This document shows, one piece after another, positions 50,520 to 63,667 of a stretch of DNA of 64,000 nt (position 1 is the first letter of the stretch; each line of letters starts with the position of its first letter). Under the pieces are notes generated by a model that saw only the letters and a list, made by a program, of their open reading frames with translations, searched no databases and was not told where the DNA came from. Source of the stretch: Spongospora subterranea (lineage: Eukaryota > Endomyxa > Phytomyxea > Plasmodiophorida > Plasmodiophoridae); contig OUQQ01000010.1 of NCBI GenBank assembly GCA_900404475.1, positions 26,347-90,346 on the forward strand. The letters are read 5' to 3'. Both the position numbers and the translations under genes were made by a program.

Positions 50520-52080
50520 CTGCGACAGCTAGCAAAGCCAACGATTACGTTGAGTTCTGACGGCAACTTGAGCAGTAGCAGCACACGCACAGAACTCGTT
50601 AACCATCATCATCGCGATGAAAAGCAAATAACAAACATTGACAGAAGTATTTACGGCGCTTGCACTAATTGCTAATCAGAAAACAGAAGGGGATAAAGTG
50701 GACGTATATATGCGCACAATAATATAGATGAAAGCAAAGCGGCGCCAATCGTAATGATAATGTAGCCCCGCTTAGCCAACAGCATACGAGATCGACCAGC
50801 ATAGACAGATGACAAAGCACAGCCCAAACGAGCCGCCTGAGAAGTACATGAACGTAAGTTAAGAAAAGGAACCGGGCAACATCAGGAAAAACTGACCGAC
50901 ATAACGATTCCGGTATAATCAGGATATTGCGGATCACTTTCCTTGGCCATGTCAATGCAATCAATGAACAGCATAGATTGAAAGTCCCAGGGGATCTCCA
51001 TGATGCCAAAAGAGACACACGACCAAAGAGACCTGATTACAATAATTAACAATAGGCAACCAAAAAGGTAGACAAAACCAACCAAATGCGGACATCTGCG
51101 GTTGAGTAAACAGCCTAAGGTGAAACACCCGGTCAATCAGCTGCAAAAAAATATCGTGAGGTGAAGACATACTTGAAAAAGGGTTTTCAGGTCTTTGAAT
51201 GATTTAACAGGTGGAGCAGAGATGGTTGAGGCATTAGACTTTTTACTATCCCGCAAATGCAAGTATATAGCCGCCAGAAACAACAATACACCCAAACTGA
51301 CTGTTGACTGCGATGGAAGTGAGTAAGGAAACAATGAGATGAACAATATTACCAACCTGAGAAATGGAGAACTGATATGTGAACCGAGTAGAGCCATCAT
51401 CGTTAGGATTCCAAAAATATAGAAGTTGTCCAGTAGCTCCCCCTGTAAATTATACAAAATAAATTACATACAGAAATGACAACAGAGAACAACGAGACGG
51501 ACCAAGCACATGAGCAAGAAGATTGGCTCCTCTGATGTATCCTGTAATGCGATGAAATACATGCTCCGGTACCATTTGATACGTGAATCTGAGTAATATT
51601 CAATGAAAAGTGACGCGAAATGGATATGATGGCGAGTACATACGCCGAATAAATAACTTTCGTGGCATGCGATAAGCCTATGTGTTGATATTGTGTGAAA
51701 ATCTCGATGATAATGGAATATGCGCAAAACCTTACCGAAAATAGAATATGAAAGTTGAAACATTATCAAACTGCCTCCGTAAAACATACCAAACTGGGTA
51801 AAAAGGCGACAGAACAGCCCCAAAACTGAGAACCAGTTTGATCAGATTGGTAGCTGGGACTGCTTTCAACTAGATAAGATACCAATACACGGGACATAAC
51901 CGACAACATATTCGGCTAAGAAAGTGACTGGCACCAAAGAGGCCGTCATGACGTATGTTCGCCATGGATAAACTGTAGAATCCATAGCGTTAGCATGGTT
52001 AAAAGCGGAGGTTGGCTGATATTGCGTACTGGATGCATTGATCTCATCTTTGGAAAGGTTTCCCACCTGCTGGATAAAAT
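50520..52080 (-). CDS. Unidentified multi-pass membrane protein
   Basis: Several hydrophobic exons lie in line on the minus strand: TYVMTASLVPVTFLAEYVVG (about 51955), NLIKLVLSFGAVLSPFYPVW (about 51845), HATKVIYSAYVLAIISISRH (about 51670), GATGQLLYFWNPNDDGSTRF with TYQFSISQ (about 51435), MEIPWDFQSMLFIDCIDMAK followed by ESDPQYPDYTGIV (about 51005), and RGYIIITIGAALLSSILLCA with a C-terminus YIRPLYPLLFSD (about 50770). Together they suggest five or more membrane helices and about 350-450 aa. Neither the start nor most junctions are fixed. I do not recognise the family. The conserved-looking polar stretches (FWNPNDDG and ESDPQYPDY) argue for a real gene rather than decay. Confidence 0.5.
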
Positions 52081-52239
52081 GGGTCATGTACGGATCCGAC
52101 GGTTTGATCTGTCACACTATTTAGGAACTGCTTTAATAGACATGATACTGGCAGTTACCGATTGCAACAGCGTTGAAAGGACAAGAAAGCTTGAAATTAA
52201 CACCCATGGTTTCTGCAGTGTAAAAACTTGAGATTCCAC

Positions 52240-53509
52240 ATCGCCCACTGTGTCCTTTCCTTTGGATGTACCGCCCTCACATTCCACTCCGTCTATAGTT
52301 GCACAGCGTGGTCAGTAATCCGCGGAGCAGATGGCAACGGAACGTCGCCCAACCGAACGGTTTCAAGGTCAGGTCGGGATCGGCCTTGCAGGGCTCGATC
52401 TGGCATGTCATGTATCGGCCGAATCACAGGCGGTTTATATTCTAATCAAGTCCTGGATGACAGTGGCGGGAATCCCAATCTAAACACCGTTACGGTCTAT
52501 AGGGATACCCCGCTCATATAAAATATGTCATTCCCAATCCCGTCACTGGCAAGACCTGCGATATGCGGACTGTTGACGTCAATCAGTCCCAGTGAGGGCT
52601 CCGGGGATTATCCCACTGGTCAGTGACTCGCACGGTCTATTTTCAGCACCAAACCTCATCGATGCACATACAACCACCCAAATGGCGCGACAGGGCACTA
52701 TACCGCCCATCCCAATATACGTCCATCGGGTCGGTGTTCGCTCTGCATCAACATGTGGGTAAGCTCCTTGGAAAAAAAAAAGTCGAGGACCAGATGGTAG
52801 CGACAAATGGGGCTGACGGCGGCCCGTAAGTTGATGCTGTCTGAGAGAGCGCCATTGAGGAATGGACATCCAGCAAGCGAGCGATACAGACAGACGCGCG
52901 TTCAGAGCGGGAATGACCTCGTGAGTTGAAGGGAAACATTAGTGTGAATGAGCCGCCCCGTGAAACGAATGGTGTAACCTTGATTGGTCAGACAGGATGG
53001 CATTGCTCTTGACGCGGAAACCCGTCGGGACGCGTCACTGCCACGTGTGGGCAATGCGTCGTCACTCGTCACCCAAACTGCGATCCTTGGCAACTCCGGT
53101 CACGCTTGCCTGTACAACACATGCAACCCAACACCTTTGTGACATCTCACCGTGAATCAAACAAAACCCGCGTCGCTATCCATATCTCTCAACATTTTAC
53201 TAAACCAAACTGTTTTGAGCGCCCACGAAAGCAAAATTTCTGGTTTATTATCAAAATATTCACCATCACGAGCGATAAACAAATGGCAATCGCAGTTAGA
53301 ATGGGACAGAGCGCGAAAGAGAGAGAGATTAAAACCTTTGGCAGAGCAATATGACCAATTGCGACTATGTGTTATGAGCCGAAGTCCGTAGTCCGACTGA
53401 ATCCGCTAACAAGCAATAGTGGAGATAGGGCGCTATCTGTTTTTTTCACATTCGCTGTAACGCCATCGTCGTCCTAGCGGTGACTTCAAATTGAATATCG
53501 TTGGCGATA
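52240..53509. other. Intergenic stretch upstream of U2AF2
   Basis: Plus-strand frames at 52228-52521 and minus-strand frames at 52869-52579 are open, but without motifs or splice support. Nothing firm was seen. The last 100-200 bases should include the U2AF2 promoter. Confidence 0.35.
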
Positions 53510-55232
<1,723 letters not shown>

Positions 55233-55311
55233 ACATAATCTGGACTTTTGTCAATTACTATAAATTCCATCTCTTTAATACCCTTTGATTGAGTTTCAAT
55301 ATTTCTTTGTA

Positions 55312-58300
55312 TTACTGTACCGGTTGAACAACAATGTTCTGTAGGGCTTTTGCTTGAGGTTCGACTTTTCTCGAACACCGTCCGTCCCCAGTTATTTTGA
55401 ATAGAAAAAATTTAAATGCATCTTGAATCACAAACCAGATTAAACAATAGATCCAGACGAATAAGGCACTATCCCATGTAAGAGCTTCGCCTTGATCAAA
55501 TGGCCAAAACAATGATAAGATCGTTGAACATGAAACTGCGAACAGAGCAGCTCCAAATAACACGCGACTATATTCAAAAAAATAAATCTCACACTCTACT
55601 ATGCTTTCACAGAGAATATATACCTTGGCGATGTGGAAAAGCATGGATGGGTTCCAGTTCGCGCTGCGAAAATGGTTAAGAAATCCGATAAGCTAACCTT
55701 GACTTCTCACAAAACTCAATGATGACTCCGCAATGTTCTCAAGCGTACTTACGGTAAATAGACGTGATTACTTGATCATAAGATAAGGCTGATAACCCAA
55801 ACCAGGAGTATACTGAATTTGGACTACGTCAACATACAGAAGTCAATGTTGGTCAATCGAATATCGTAGACGGGCAACTTACACATTTGAGTCTAACGCC
55901 AAGTGCAAAAGAAGAAGGGATGAAAGGCACGCCACAGAACCCAATGCTGTTGAGAGCGTCCAGAGTTTTCTCATGTCCCAGGATTGAGGAGTCTTCGGAG
56001 CCGTCACGTTATCGTAAGCAATGCTGACCTGGCTTCAAGTGATCAAAGAACAGTAATACAGATGCAGAATTTCACAATACAATTGTGCCATCGTTTAAGA
56101 CGGTTATAACAATCAATGCAATCACGGGCATAGACCAGAATTTAGGAAAGCTAGCGTTGTACCCATGTGGATGAATCGCTAAAACCGCAACAAAGAAAAA
56201 CACCAGCAATTGGAACGTCGCTGCAACTCTGTATACAAGAAAGGAGTGCATGCGGACAAATATCCTTCGTGAAATAATAATGGCCTGCAGAAGTTCTATC
56301 ATGAGTGCATTTCATGCTGCAACACCAATCCGCTTACTTCAATAACGGCGTTTAGTCCCGGAGCTGTTAACACGATATGTGCTGCAGCTCGGGCTGCATC
56401 AGTAGCCCCTTGAACAGCCTGGCAGGTGTTCTAAATTATTGCAGCGCAATTGTAATATAGTCGAGTACTAACAATTCCGACGCTTGCTACTTTAAGGGCA
56501 GGGGCGTCATTCACACCGTCACCCGTCATTCCGCAAATATAACCATGTTGCTTCAGCGCTTCGACAATAATATATTTATGCTCTGGAAGAGCTTGTGAGA
56601 AACCATCTTTGGACCTTAAAATGACAACATTAGGAAAGTGACGATGGGCCAGACAAACAACGAGCATACATAATGAACTCGGCGTAATCGTCCCCGAGAG
56701 TGAGCGGAACTTTTAACTTTTCGCCCTGGAGATCGATTGTTGGCAATACACCATTTATGCACTGTACGATTTGGGCGTTGCCAAGCTCCATCGCCTAGAA
56801 GCAATGCTCAATGCTTCGTTTTCAATTGAACTAAGCTGTATTGCCTTTGCCGTTTCAACAGCGACCAGTTGATGGTCCCCGGTAATCATTTTCACTACGA
56901 CACCGAACTCTTTTGCTTTCTTTATTGTAGCTTTAGAATCCGGTCTGTGAAAACTGAATGAGCACGTGATCACAGAACAAAGCTGACAGAAGTCACCTTG
57001 GTGGATCAAGAAATGCCAGGAGCCCCAGCATCTCCCACTTGTCGCCTGCGACCGTTTTGGCAACCGCTAAGCTTCGAACACCTCGACTTGCCAAATCAAT
57101 GACTCCCATCTCAACGGCTTTCTATGAACTCAGGGACATTACATATATATTCAGAATTAACCGGTCAGTTTACCTCTATACTCGCTTTATTGTGACAGAG
57201 CTCAAGAAGCTCGTGCGGAGCACCTTTGGTCACGCGAAAAGTATTTCCTGAAAACATCACGTAAAAGATGGGACTTTTCAGACAAGTTCAAATTACCTTC
57301 TGGGTCAATTACGGTAGACTCGGTCCTCTTAATAGACGCATCAAATGGAATATAATTTATCTGTTGGTATTTTTTGCAATCTTCAATATTTGCAGCGCCA
57401 AGGATCTTAAAATAAAATGAACGGTTAGGGGCAAAAAGAGACTTCGGCAAATCATACCATCGTATCTAGAGCGTCTTTAGCTGGCTCATTCCATTTAGTT
57501 GCCAAAGCTGCACTGAATAGAACATTGTCTCGAGTAGTGTTTGCACTGAAAACTGGGCATTCTTGCTGAATCATCATCTTGTTTAGAGTCAAAGTTCCAG
57601 TTTTGTCGGAGCAAAGTACATCCATTCCTGAAAGGCGCTCAATGGCAGACAAATGTGCAACAATCGCCTGCACCAGAATTAGGGCCGATCGCGTCAACCA
57701 ACATTAATCACTGACTTGATGCGATGCGAGCTCACGACTTCCAAGAGCAAGTGTGGCAGTCACAACGACTTCCATTGCAATTGGAATGGATGCAACCATC
57801 AATACAACAACAAACCTGTTATGATTTGATGAACTCAGCAATCGAGCGATCTACTTCCTACCCGACTGAACTCTGGAAAGGTTCCCCCTCAAGGAGAAGA
57901 TACGCCAGAGTTGTACCGCAAAGGAGAACGGACAGGGCTAACAGGGTGACGACTACCCGCAACAACAATTTTTGCAACTCTCCTAGCTCGTCTCCGCCGA
58001 TCTGAAGAAGAGCAGCTGTCTTGCCGTAGAACGTAGACATTCCTGTTGCAACAACTGTAGCCTCAACTTCACCACGTGCCACCGTTGATCCCATTTGAGC
58101 TTGCATTCCTTTGGTGATCCTAACTGGCAATGATTCTCCTGTTTCAAACCGTATTCAGAAAGGCACGTCCGAGACGATTTCAAACCAATACCCGTCAGCG
58201 CAGATTGATCAACACTGATGGTGCCTTCGTTGACGATGCAATCTGCTGGAACTGCGGACCCACTTGACAAGGTAACACAGTCTCCTGGAACAAGCAGAGC

Positions 58301-58994
58301 TGCATCAATCGTTTGCCACTGTGAATCTCGTTTGACTTGGGCGGCTAGAACACGAAGCAGCAAATTATTCGTTGCCAAGCTCACCATTGACAGGCTTACC
58401 GGGTTTTAATGTTGCTTTCAAAGCGGCAACTGCGTTCCCGGCTTTGTTTGCCTCAGTAAATCCAACGATCCCGTTTATCATTTGCAGACAGAGTAGGACG
58501 CCGGCATCGAGCCAGCTTTCGAGACACGCTTCAATGATGATAGCCAGCCAAATGCCCAAAGGCATTGGGGCAGTGAATTGTTCAAGAAAAAGCTTCCATT
58601 TTGGTTTAACGTTCTCTTTGAGCTCGTTTCGCCCATATTCCTCTAGAAGCCGCTTAGCTTCGAGAGATGAAATCCCGGAGGAATATTTGATTTGCTAAAA
58701 ATCCTGATCAATAACAATACAAGAATCTAAAATTGAATGTACTTCGGCGAATATCGAAGGTGACGATAAACGATGCTTTTCATTCCGTGCTGAGTGAAAG
58801 GTCTCATGAATTTCATGAAGTTCCAGAGTCTTCACCCTGTTGAGGACCGCGTGCTCATCTTCGACCTCCGTTCTGGTCATTGCCTCGGGTACGGCAGGTT
58901 CCGAGATCGGCTCCTCCATCAAGTCGAACTTGCTCGACTTGTGGTTGAGTTTATAGATGACGACATCGTCGCCCCGACCTTGGTCGTCGGCCAT
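55312..58994 (-). CDS. P-type plasma-membrane H+-ATPase (type IIIA)
   Basis: This is a proton pump that energises the plasma membrane for secondary transport. The ATG at 58994 begins [17 protein letters not shown]. Seen in order: [20 protein letters not shown]; helices 1-2 from [20 protein letters not shown] (about 58550); actuator-domain [20 protein letters not shown] (about 58290) and DQSALTG joined across an intron to [10 protein letters not shown] (the TGES loop, about 58200-58130); helix 4 [20 protein letters not shown]; the phosphorylation loop [18 protein letters not shown] (about 57620); [16 protein letters not shown] (about 56870); the hinge [14 protein letters not shown] (about 56525); and C-terminal helices such as [20 protein letters not shown] (about 55440). 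These are hallmarks of fungal Pma1 and plant AHA pumps, not of Ca or Na/K pumps. The tail after the last helix is only about 30 residues, so a Pma1-like or longer plant-like autoinhibitory region may be reduced. Confidence 0.95.
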
Positions 58995-59591
58995 GGTCAC
59001 CCGCGTTCACAGATCGTCAAAAGGCGAGCTCGATTTCGTTCTGCGATATTAAACTGTCTCGTTTCTCTCAGTCCAGTTAAGGAGATGATGATACACCAGT
59101 GACCAACACCACTGTCTGTCGACTGCAGATCGCTGCACTCGTCACACATAGAGTATTCCCTGCGGTAATATCCCTCAGTATCAAGATGTGCCTACTCCAT
59201 CCACCCAACGCTGAAAACCATGTCGAACGCCGGTCGGGTGCGACGGGGCTGAACGCACCGCTGGGTGTTTTTTTTTTATTAGGCCGCTGCCGACAACGAA
59301 CAGTAAACAGCATCGACAGCAGAATAATCGGGTTGAGAGAATCGGCGAGCGGTTCCACCCGACCAGTTCGCAATGGTGAGTCAATGATGGGGCCGTTATT
59401 GCAGTCCTGTCTCATCCAGGGTGTGCTATTTCAGCCAGCGGGTGCTATCTCTCTCAGCCAGGGGCAGTCAGCGGGTGCTGTATCTCAGCCCCTGATGTGC
59501 CAGCGGGTGCGTAGCAATGCGCAGTTTGATTTGTTGGTGATCGGTGGTGGGGGCGCCGCGTCTAGCAATGCAGGGTTATGGGGGCGCGCCA
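58995..59591. promoter_or_regulatory. Divergent intergenic region between the H+-ATPase and RPA2 genes
   Basis: The two genes are head-to-head with about 600 bp between start codons, so this is likely a shared or back-to-back promoter region. A run of T bases lies near 59270, and short repeats of GCAGTCAGCGGGTGCT type occur at about 59440-59515. No defined factor site can be claimed. Confidence 0.4.
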
Positions 59592-60673
59592 ATGGGACCG
59601 TATTCGTCGCCCTATAAGGTCGTCTTGTGATTCGCGCCGTTGGCCGCGGCCTGGCTCGGAACCGATCCGCCCAACCTGAATGTGTTTCGACTGCGCAGGG
59701 CGGCGGGGGCCAATACGACAACGCGTCGTCGTTCGGGGGCGGCGGGTTCTTCACGTCCCCCTCGGGTGGTGGCGCCCCGAAGCTATCCCAGGACAACCAA
59801 GCCGGGCGTCCGGCGAATAACGAACGAACGCTGACCGCCCTTACAATCAAGCAAATACATAATGCGCAGCCGTCGCCGATCAATGATTGTAATATTTGCC
59901 CATTATCTGTATGGTGTTTATTGACGTTTTCCCGCTAAGCCAAATTCTTGGTCGACAATCGTGAACTAAACCAAGTCAAGATTGTTGGGTGTATTCTGAA
60001 TGTTCAAGTAAAGCATCGTATTTTCATTTTTTATGCCGTCGATGTCAATCCAGTTTTTCCCGTTCAGGTTCAGAGCACAAATATCGCTTACACAATCGAT
60101 GATAGTACTGGGCTGATTGACGTGAAAATTTGGCAAGGAGAGGCTGAAGACGATAGCGTCGATCAACAGCGCCAGCGACAGGAGCTTGTTGCTGGAGTCT
60201 ACGTTAGGGTGTTTGGAAAGGTCCAAGAATTTCATAGCACCAAAACTATAAGTGGATTCTGTTTGAGGCCTCTGCGAGACTATAACGAGATTGCTAGTCA
60301 TTTAGGTATTGACTCAGTTCATCACTCAAATCGTTCGCTGATGATTTTTTGCAAAAAAGCACTCTGCGCAGTGACACATTTAGCAAATGTTAGAGGACCT
60401 CCTTCGCATCAATCAGCGAAATCGGATCCTATCGGATCCGGTTCATCAGCGAATATAGCGGGATTGACGAAACTGCAAAGCGCTATCATGGATGTATTCC
60501 GGACGAACCACGTTGAAGAGAATGGATTATCCGTCGCTGCAGTCAATAGCCTGGTCGGCCATTCATTCACGCATGACGAGGTCAAGAGGGATCTGGTTTG
60601 GATGGCTGAGGAAGGGCATCTCTATTCCACCTGTGATGAAGATCATTTCCGCACAACCGGGACTCTGATGTGA
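59592..60673 (+). CDS. RPA2: Replication protein A 32-kDa subunit
   Basis: RPA2 is the middle subunit of the single-strand-DNA-binding RPA heterotrimer in replication and repair. The proposed first exon is only nine codons (MGPYSSPYK, from 59592). An intron to about 59697 joins it to the Gly/Ser-rich phosphorylation region GGGGQYDNASSFGGGGFFTS. Then come RTLTALTIKQIHNAQPSPIN and, after an intron, KFLVDNRELNQVKIVGCILN; the OB-fold continues in TNIAYTIDDSTGLIDVKIWQ (about 60080), YVRVFGKVQEFHSTKTISGF and RPLRDYNEIASHLG. The C-terminal winged helix is LQSAIMDVFRTNHVEENGLS with EEGHLYSTCDEDHFR before the stop at 60673. All domains of the family are present. The GC-rich first 250 bp differ from the AT-richer rest. 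Confidence 0.93.
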
Positions 60674-60841
60674 TCTTTCTAATAAAGCTATCGAGTTAAA
60701 CAATATTCAAATGAAAATCACCCAAAATATCGTAGGGGATGTTCAACAAACATCCAAGCCAAACCAAAGACTGGAGAAATTTCATGGAACTATATCGTTG
60801 TATTGAGTCAGGTCCATGGCTTTTTGAGCCAATTGTGGTGT

Positions 60842-61558
60842 CTACTGGTTCGAGATACGGGATGTTTTACGGCTGGCCTTTCTCTGGGCTTTACGGTCCT
60901 TCTCCTCCTTGAGGCGCAGGTTGACCAGGGTATTGTATTCCTCGGCGGTCGCCTTGCTCTTTTCGATACGCTGGCGCTGTTCGGCGACCCAGCGGCGTTT
61001 GCGCTGCAGGCGCTGAGGGGTCACCAGACGCTGAATCTTGGGCGCCTTGGTGAAGGTTTTGTCGCCCTTCACGATCTTGCGCTTGATGACGTATGAGCGA
61101 ACATCGTCCTCCTTGTCCAAGTTGAACAATTTACGGATACGGGTGGCACGTTTAGGTCCAAGACGACGAGGTTTGATGGAATCGGTGAGACCCTCGATTT
61201 CATTGTCGCCCTTCTTGGTCACGACCAGGTGGATGACGGAAAGATCGGAGCCGACAATGCATCCGCGAACGGATTTGCGCTTCTGCTCACCCTTAGTACG
61301 GGGCCTGTAGCAAGAGCTGCCCTTCTTAAGCAAAAGACGAACACGACCGTTGGTCAAAACACCCTGCTTCATTGGGAACCCTTGCTTATCGTTTCCGCCC
61401 ATAATCCGGAAGACGTATCCGGAGAATTCCTCGCCGAGGTCCCCGCCGTTGACCTCGTGGGACATGCGCTTATCGTACAGGGCGACCAGCTTATTGTCGT
61501 CCTCGATCGTGATGCATTTCTGCAGGCCCGTTGCCGGGTACGAGATATTCAGCTTCAT
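60842..61558 (-). CDS. RPS6: 40S ribosomal protein eS6
   Basis: This structural protein of the small ribosomal subunit is the classic target of S6 kinase. It has one uninterrupted exon of 238 codons plus stop, starting at [20 protein letters not shown]. Family blocks follow: [80 protein letters not shown] and [19 protein letters not shown]. Length matches fungal eS6. The C-terminus, [13 protein letters not shown], keeps basic-Ser sites but is shorter than the animal RRLSSLRAS cluster. The ATG at 61558 is fixed by homology. It lies tail-to-tail with RPA2 (168 bp between stops). Confidence 0.97.
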   Translation of the reverse strand: MKLNISYPATGLQKCITIEDDNKLVALYDKRMSHEVNGGDLGEEFSGYVFRIMGGNDKQGFPMKQGVLTNGRVRLLLKKGSSCYRPRTKGEQKRKSVRGCIVGSDLSVIHLVVTKKGDNEIEGLTDSIKPRRLGPKRATRIRKLFNLDKEDDVRSYVIKRKIVKGDKTFTKAPKIQRLVTPQRLQRKRRWVAEQRQRIEKSKATAEEYNTLVNLRLKEEKDRKAQRKASRKTSRISNQ

Positions 61559-61882
61559 GGTCGGTACGCTAGCCTGTGATAGCCCTCGGGATGGCGATAT
61601 GCTGACGCAGAGGGTGGACAATGCGTCACGGACTCCGTGATCATATTGATATTAGCGCTTCAGACCATATATCTCCATATAAAACAACGCTACCAGGTAT
61701 AAAAATGTTTGTTTTGAGTTCAGAAGAGCTCGAACTAGTTATGAACTGATTCTCTGGTAACAGCCCGCTAAAAACGTCTTCAAAATGATATTTGTCCAAG
61801 TAAATGTACTATTTTGTATTTGTTTTTTTTTTTTGGATGTTTGCAATTAAACATCAAAAACAGGATGAATAAGCTATGTCTC
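61559..61882. other. Intergenic gap between eS6 and the G-alpha gene
   Basis: This AT-rich gap of about 320 bp holds a long T-run near 61825. It should contain the eS6 promoter and the 3' end of the G-alpha transcript. No coding signal was seen. Confidence 0.5.
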
Positions 61883-63160
61883 TCATAGTAGACCAATATC
61901 GCTTAGCGATCTCCGAATGACGATATCCTTCACAGCTGTAAACACGTGGTTGACGTTCTCGCTATCTGTCGCACATGTGATGTGTGTATAGACCGGTTTG
62001 TTGGCGTTCATATTTCGGGACTGAACAATCAATCGCGCCAACACAAAACAGAAAACGAGTCAGTTTGGCGGGGAACCACCGAAACAGCCAATCATCACCT
62101 CGAATGCCTGTTTGATATATTGGGCGCAAGGCTCGAACTCTTGCTGGCCAAAATACTGAGGGAAACAGACGTTGATGTGGACGAGCTTGATCTTCTCGGC
62201 GAACAGGTCGCTCTTGTTCAGGAACAGGATCACCGGGGTCGACTGGAACCACTCGGAGTTCACGATATCGGTGAACAGGGTCAGCGCCTCGTGCATCCGG
62301 TTCGTGGTGCCGTCCTCGTACAGGACCTGATCGTAATCGCTCATCGCCGCCACAAATATTACGGCGGTCACGCTGTCGAAACAATGAACTGGAGGCCAGA
62401 ACCAGAATCAGCAACAAAAGCGACGAACGACGCCCAAACTCACTCCATTTCTTGCGTTCGTTTCGTTGCCCTCCGACATCGAACATCTGAAACTTGCTGT
62501 TCTCGAGCTCGAATTCGGTCTCGACGATCCCGGTCGTCCTAACCCTCGACCTGAGTATATCGGCTTCGGATGGGCAATAGCCCGCCTTGCACACTTCGTC
62601 GATCCTGTCGAAGAACCAGTTCGAGTTGTCGGTGAGCTGGAACTTGCTCCTGTTGACGAACGTGCATCGGATGCCGGGATCGTTCCACAGCTGCTTGATG
62701 TGCTCGCCGATCTCGGCGGTCAGGACGCTGTCGGCCTTGAGCACCATGACGGCGTGGGCGTGGTCCCGATTCTGCACCTTAATCTGAGTATCGAGATGGG
62801 GGTATTTCACCTTCAGCCGCTCCGTGTTCCGAACCAGCGCCTGGATCGCCGAGATCACGTTCGCGAATATGATGTGGTCGAACTTCTGTCGCTCTTCCTG
62901 CGAATATCCAGCCCCGTATAGTTTGATCATTTGCCTGCACAAGCCGCATCAGGACCGGTTGATGGCTGTTGGCGGTGTTGGCAATCAACTCACTTGAATA
63001 ACGTGCTCTTGCCGGATTCCCCGGCCCCTAGCAACAGCAGCTTCTTGATCTCCGACATCGCCGCGATCTCCTTGGCAGCCGCCACCTCAATCTCTTTCGA
63101 CACGGCTTGCTCCTTCATCCAATCTGTCGCCAGACACGGTATTCCACATAATCCAACCAT
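61883..63160 (-). CDS. Heterotrimeric G-protein alpha subunit
   Basis: This GTPase transducer works downstream of seven-helix receptors. The N-terminus is MVGLCGIPCLATDWMKEQAV. The P-loop is LLLLGAGESGKSTLFK (about 63035, intron inside). The helical domain includes LYGAGYSQEERQKFDHIIFA. Switch I has RSRVRTTGIVETEF with the catalytic Arg (about 62545), switch II has FDVGGQRNERKKW with the catalytic Gln (about 62480 and 62445), then FLNKSDLFAEKIK for guanine recognition (about 62220), THITCATDSENV (about 61980) and the receptor-facing C-terminus DIVIRRSLSDIGLL. All nucleotide-binding motifs are intact. Two oddities: residue 2 is Val rather than the myristoylated Gly of the usual MGC start, although Cys5 and Cys9 could be palmitoylated; and the fourth residue from the end is Asp-Ile-Gly type rather than Cys. 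Several short introns occur. Confidence 0.93.
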
Positions 63161-63667
63161 GGAGGCGACACCGGTGGACCAGGCGCGGATGGACGGCGGC
63201 GAACGTGGTCTTATTCCAACGACGGTTGAGCCGTCGGCATATGGTGTCGCGTATGCGGTTGTGGGGGAAGTTATGATGGTCGCCGGGCAGCCGTCGGATG
63301 CCGTTCAGCCTAACGGGCAGAGACAGCTAGCCAATCGCCTTTGGTCAGTGTCCCAGTCGATGAGGGTTTTAGATACCCCAATGGAATCCAAGGATTGCCT
63401 GGGTTCACCCATAATATCTCGTCCAACGATCCATCCTCCTCCTCACCCCCCCCCAAACCCTGATCTCGTGCGCGCCGTCTCCACCGCTCCCGTAAATATC
63501 GAGATTCCAATCCGGGAGATGACACTTGGGTCAACGAGGTAATCTGCGGCAATTGCTCAGAACCGGCAGTAGGTTTTTTGAACGGCCTTGTTGGACTGAA
63601 ACAATTTGGTTGGTGACAGAAACGACGAGCATTATTGCAAAGCCCATTATCTCAAATCTCAGTTTTA
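63161..63667. other. Intergenic region with a weak plus-strand open frame
   Basis: An open frame of about 127 codons (63159-63542) starts with an ATG that overlaps the G-alpha start codon on the other strand, and is proline-rich near its end. It has no family match that I recognise and is more likely promoter or 5' leader sequence than a gene. Confidence 0.3.

Noticed and set aside
50520..52080. GPI-transamidase subunit PIG-U
   Set aside because: Helix content is similar, but none of the PIG-U motif stretches could be placed.
61262..61640. Plus-strand open frames across the eS6 gene
   Set aside because: Antisense shadows of a highly constrained, codon-biased ribosomal gene.
63159..63542. 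A plus-strand proline-rich gene divergent from G-alpha
   Set aside because: The start codon overlap, lack of family and position in a promoter region make it more likely non-coding.
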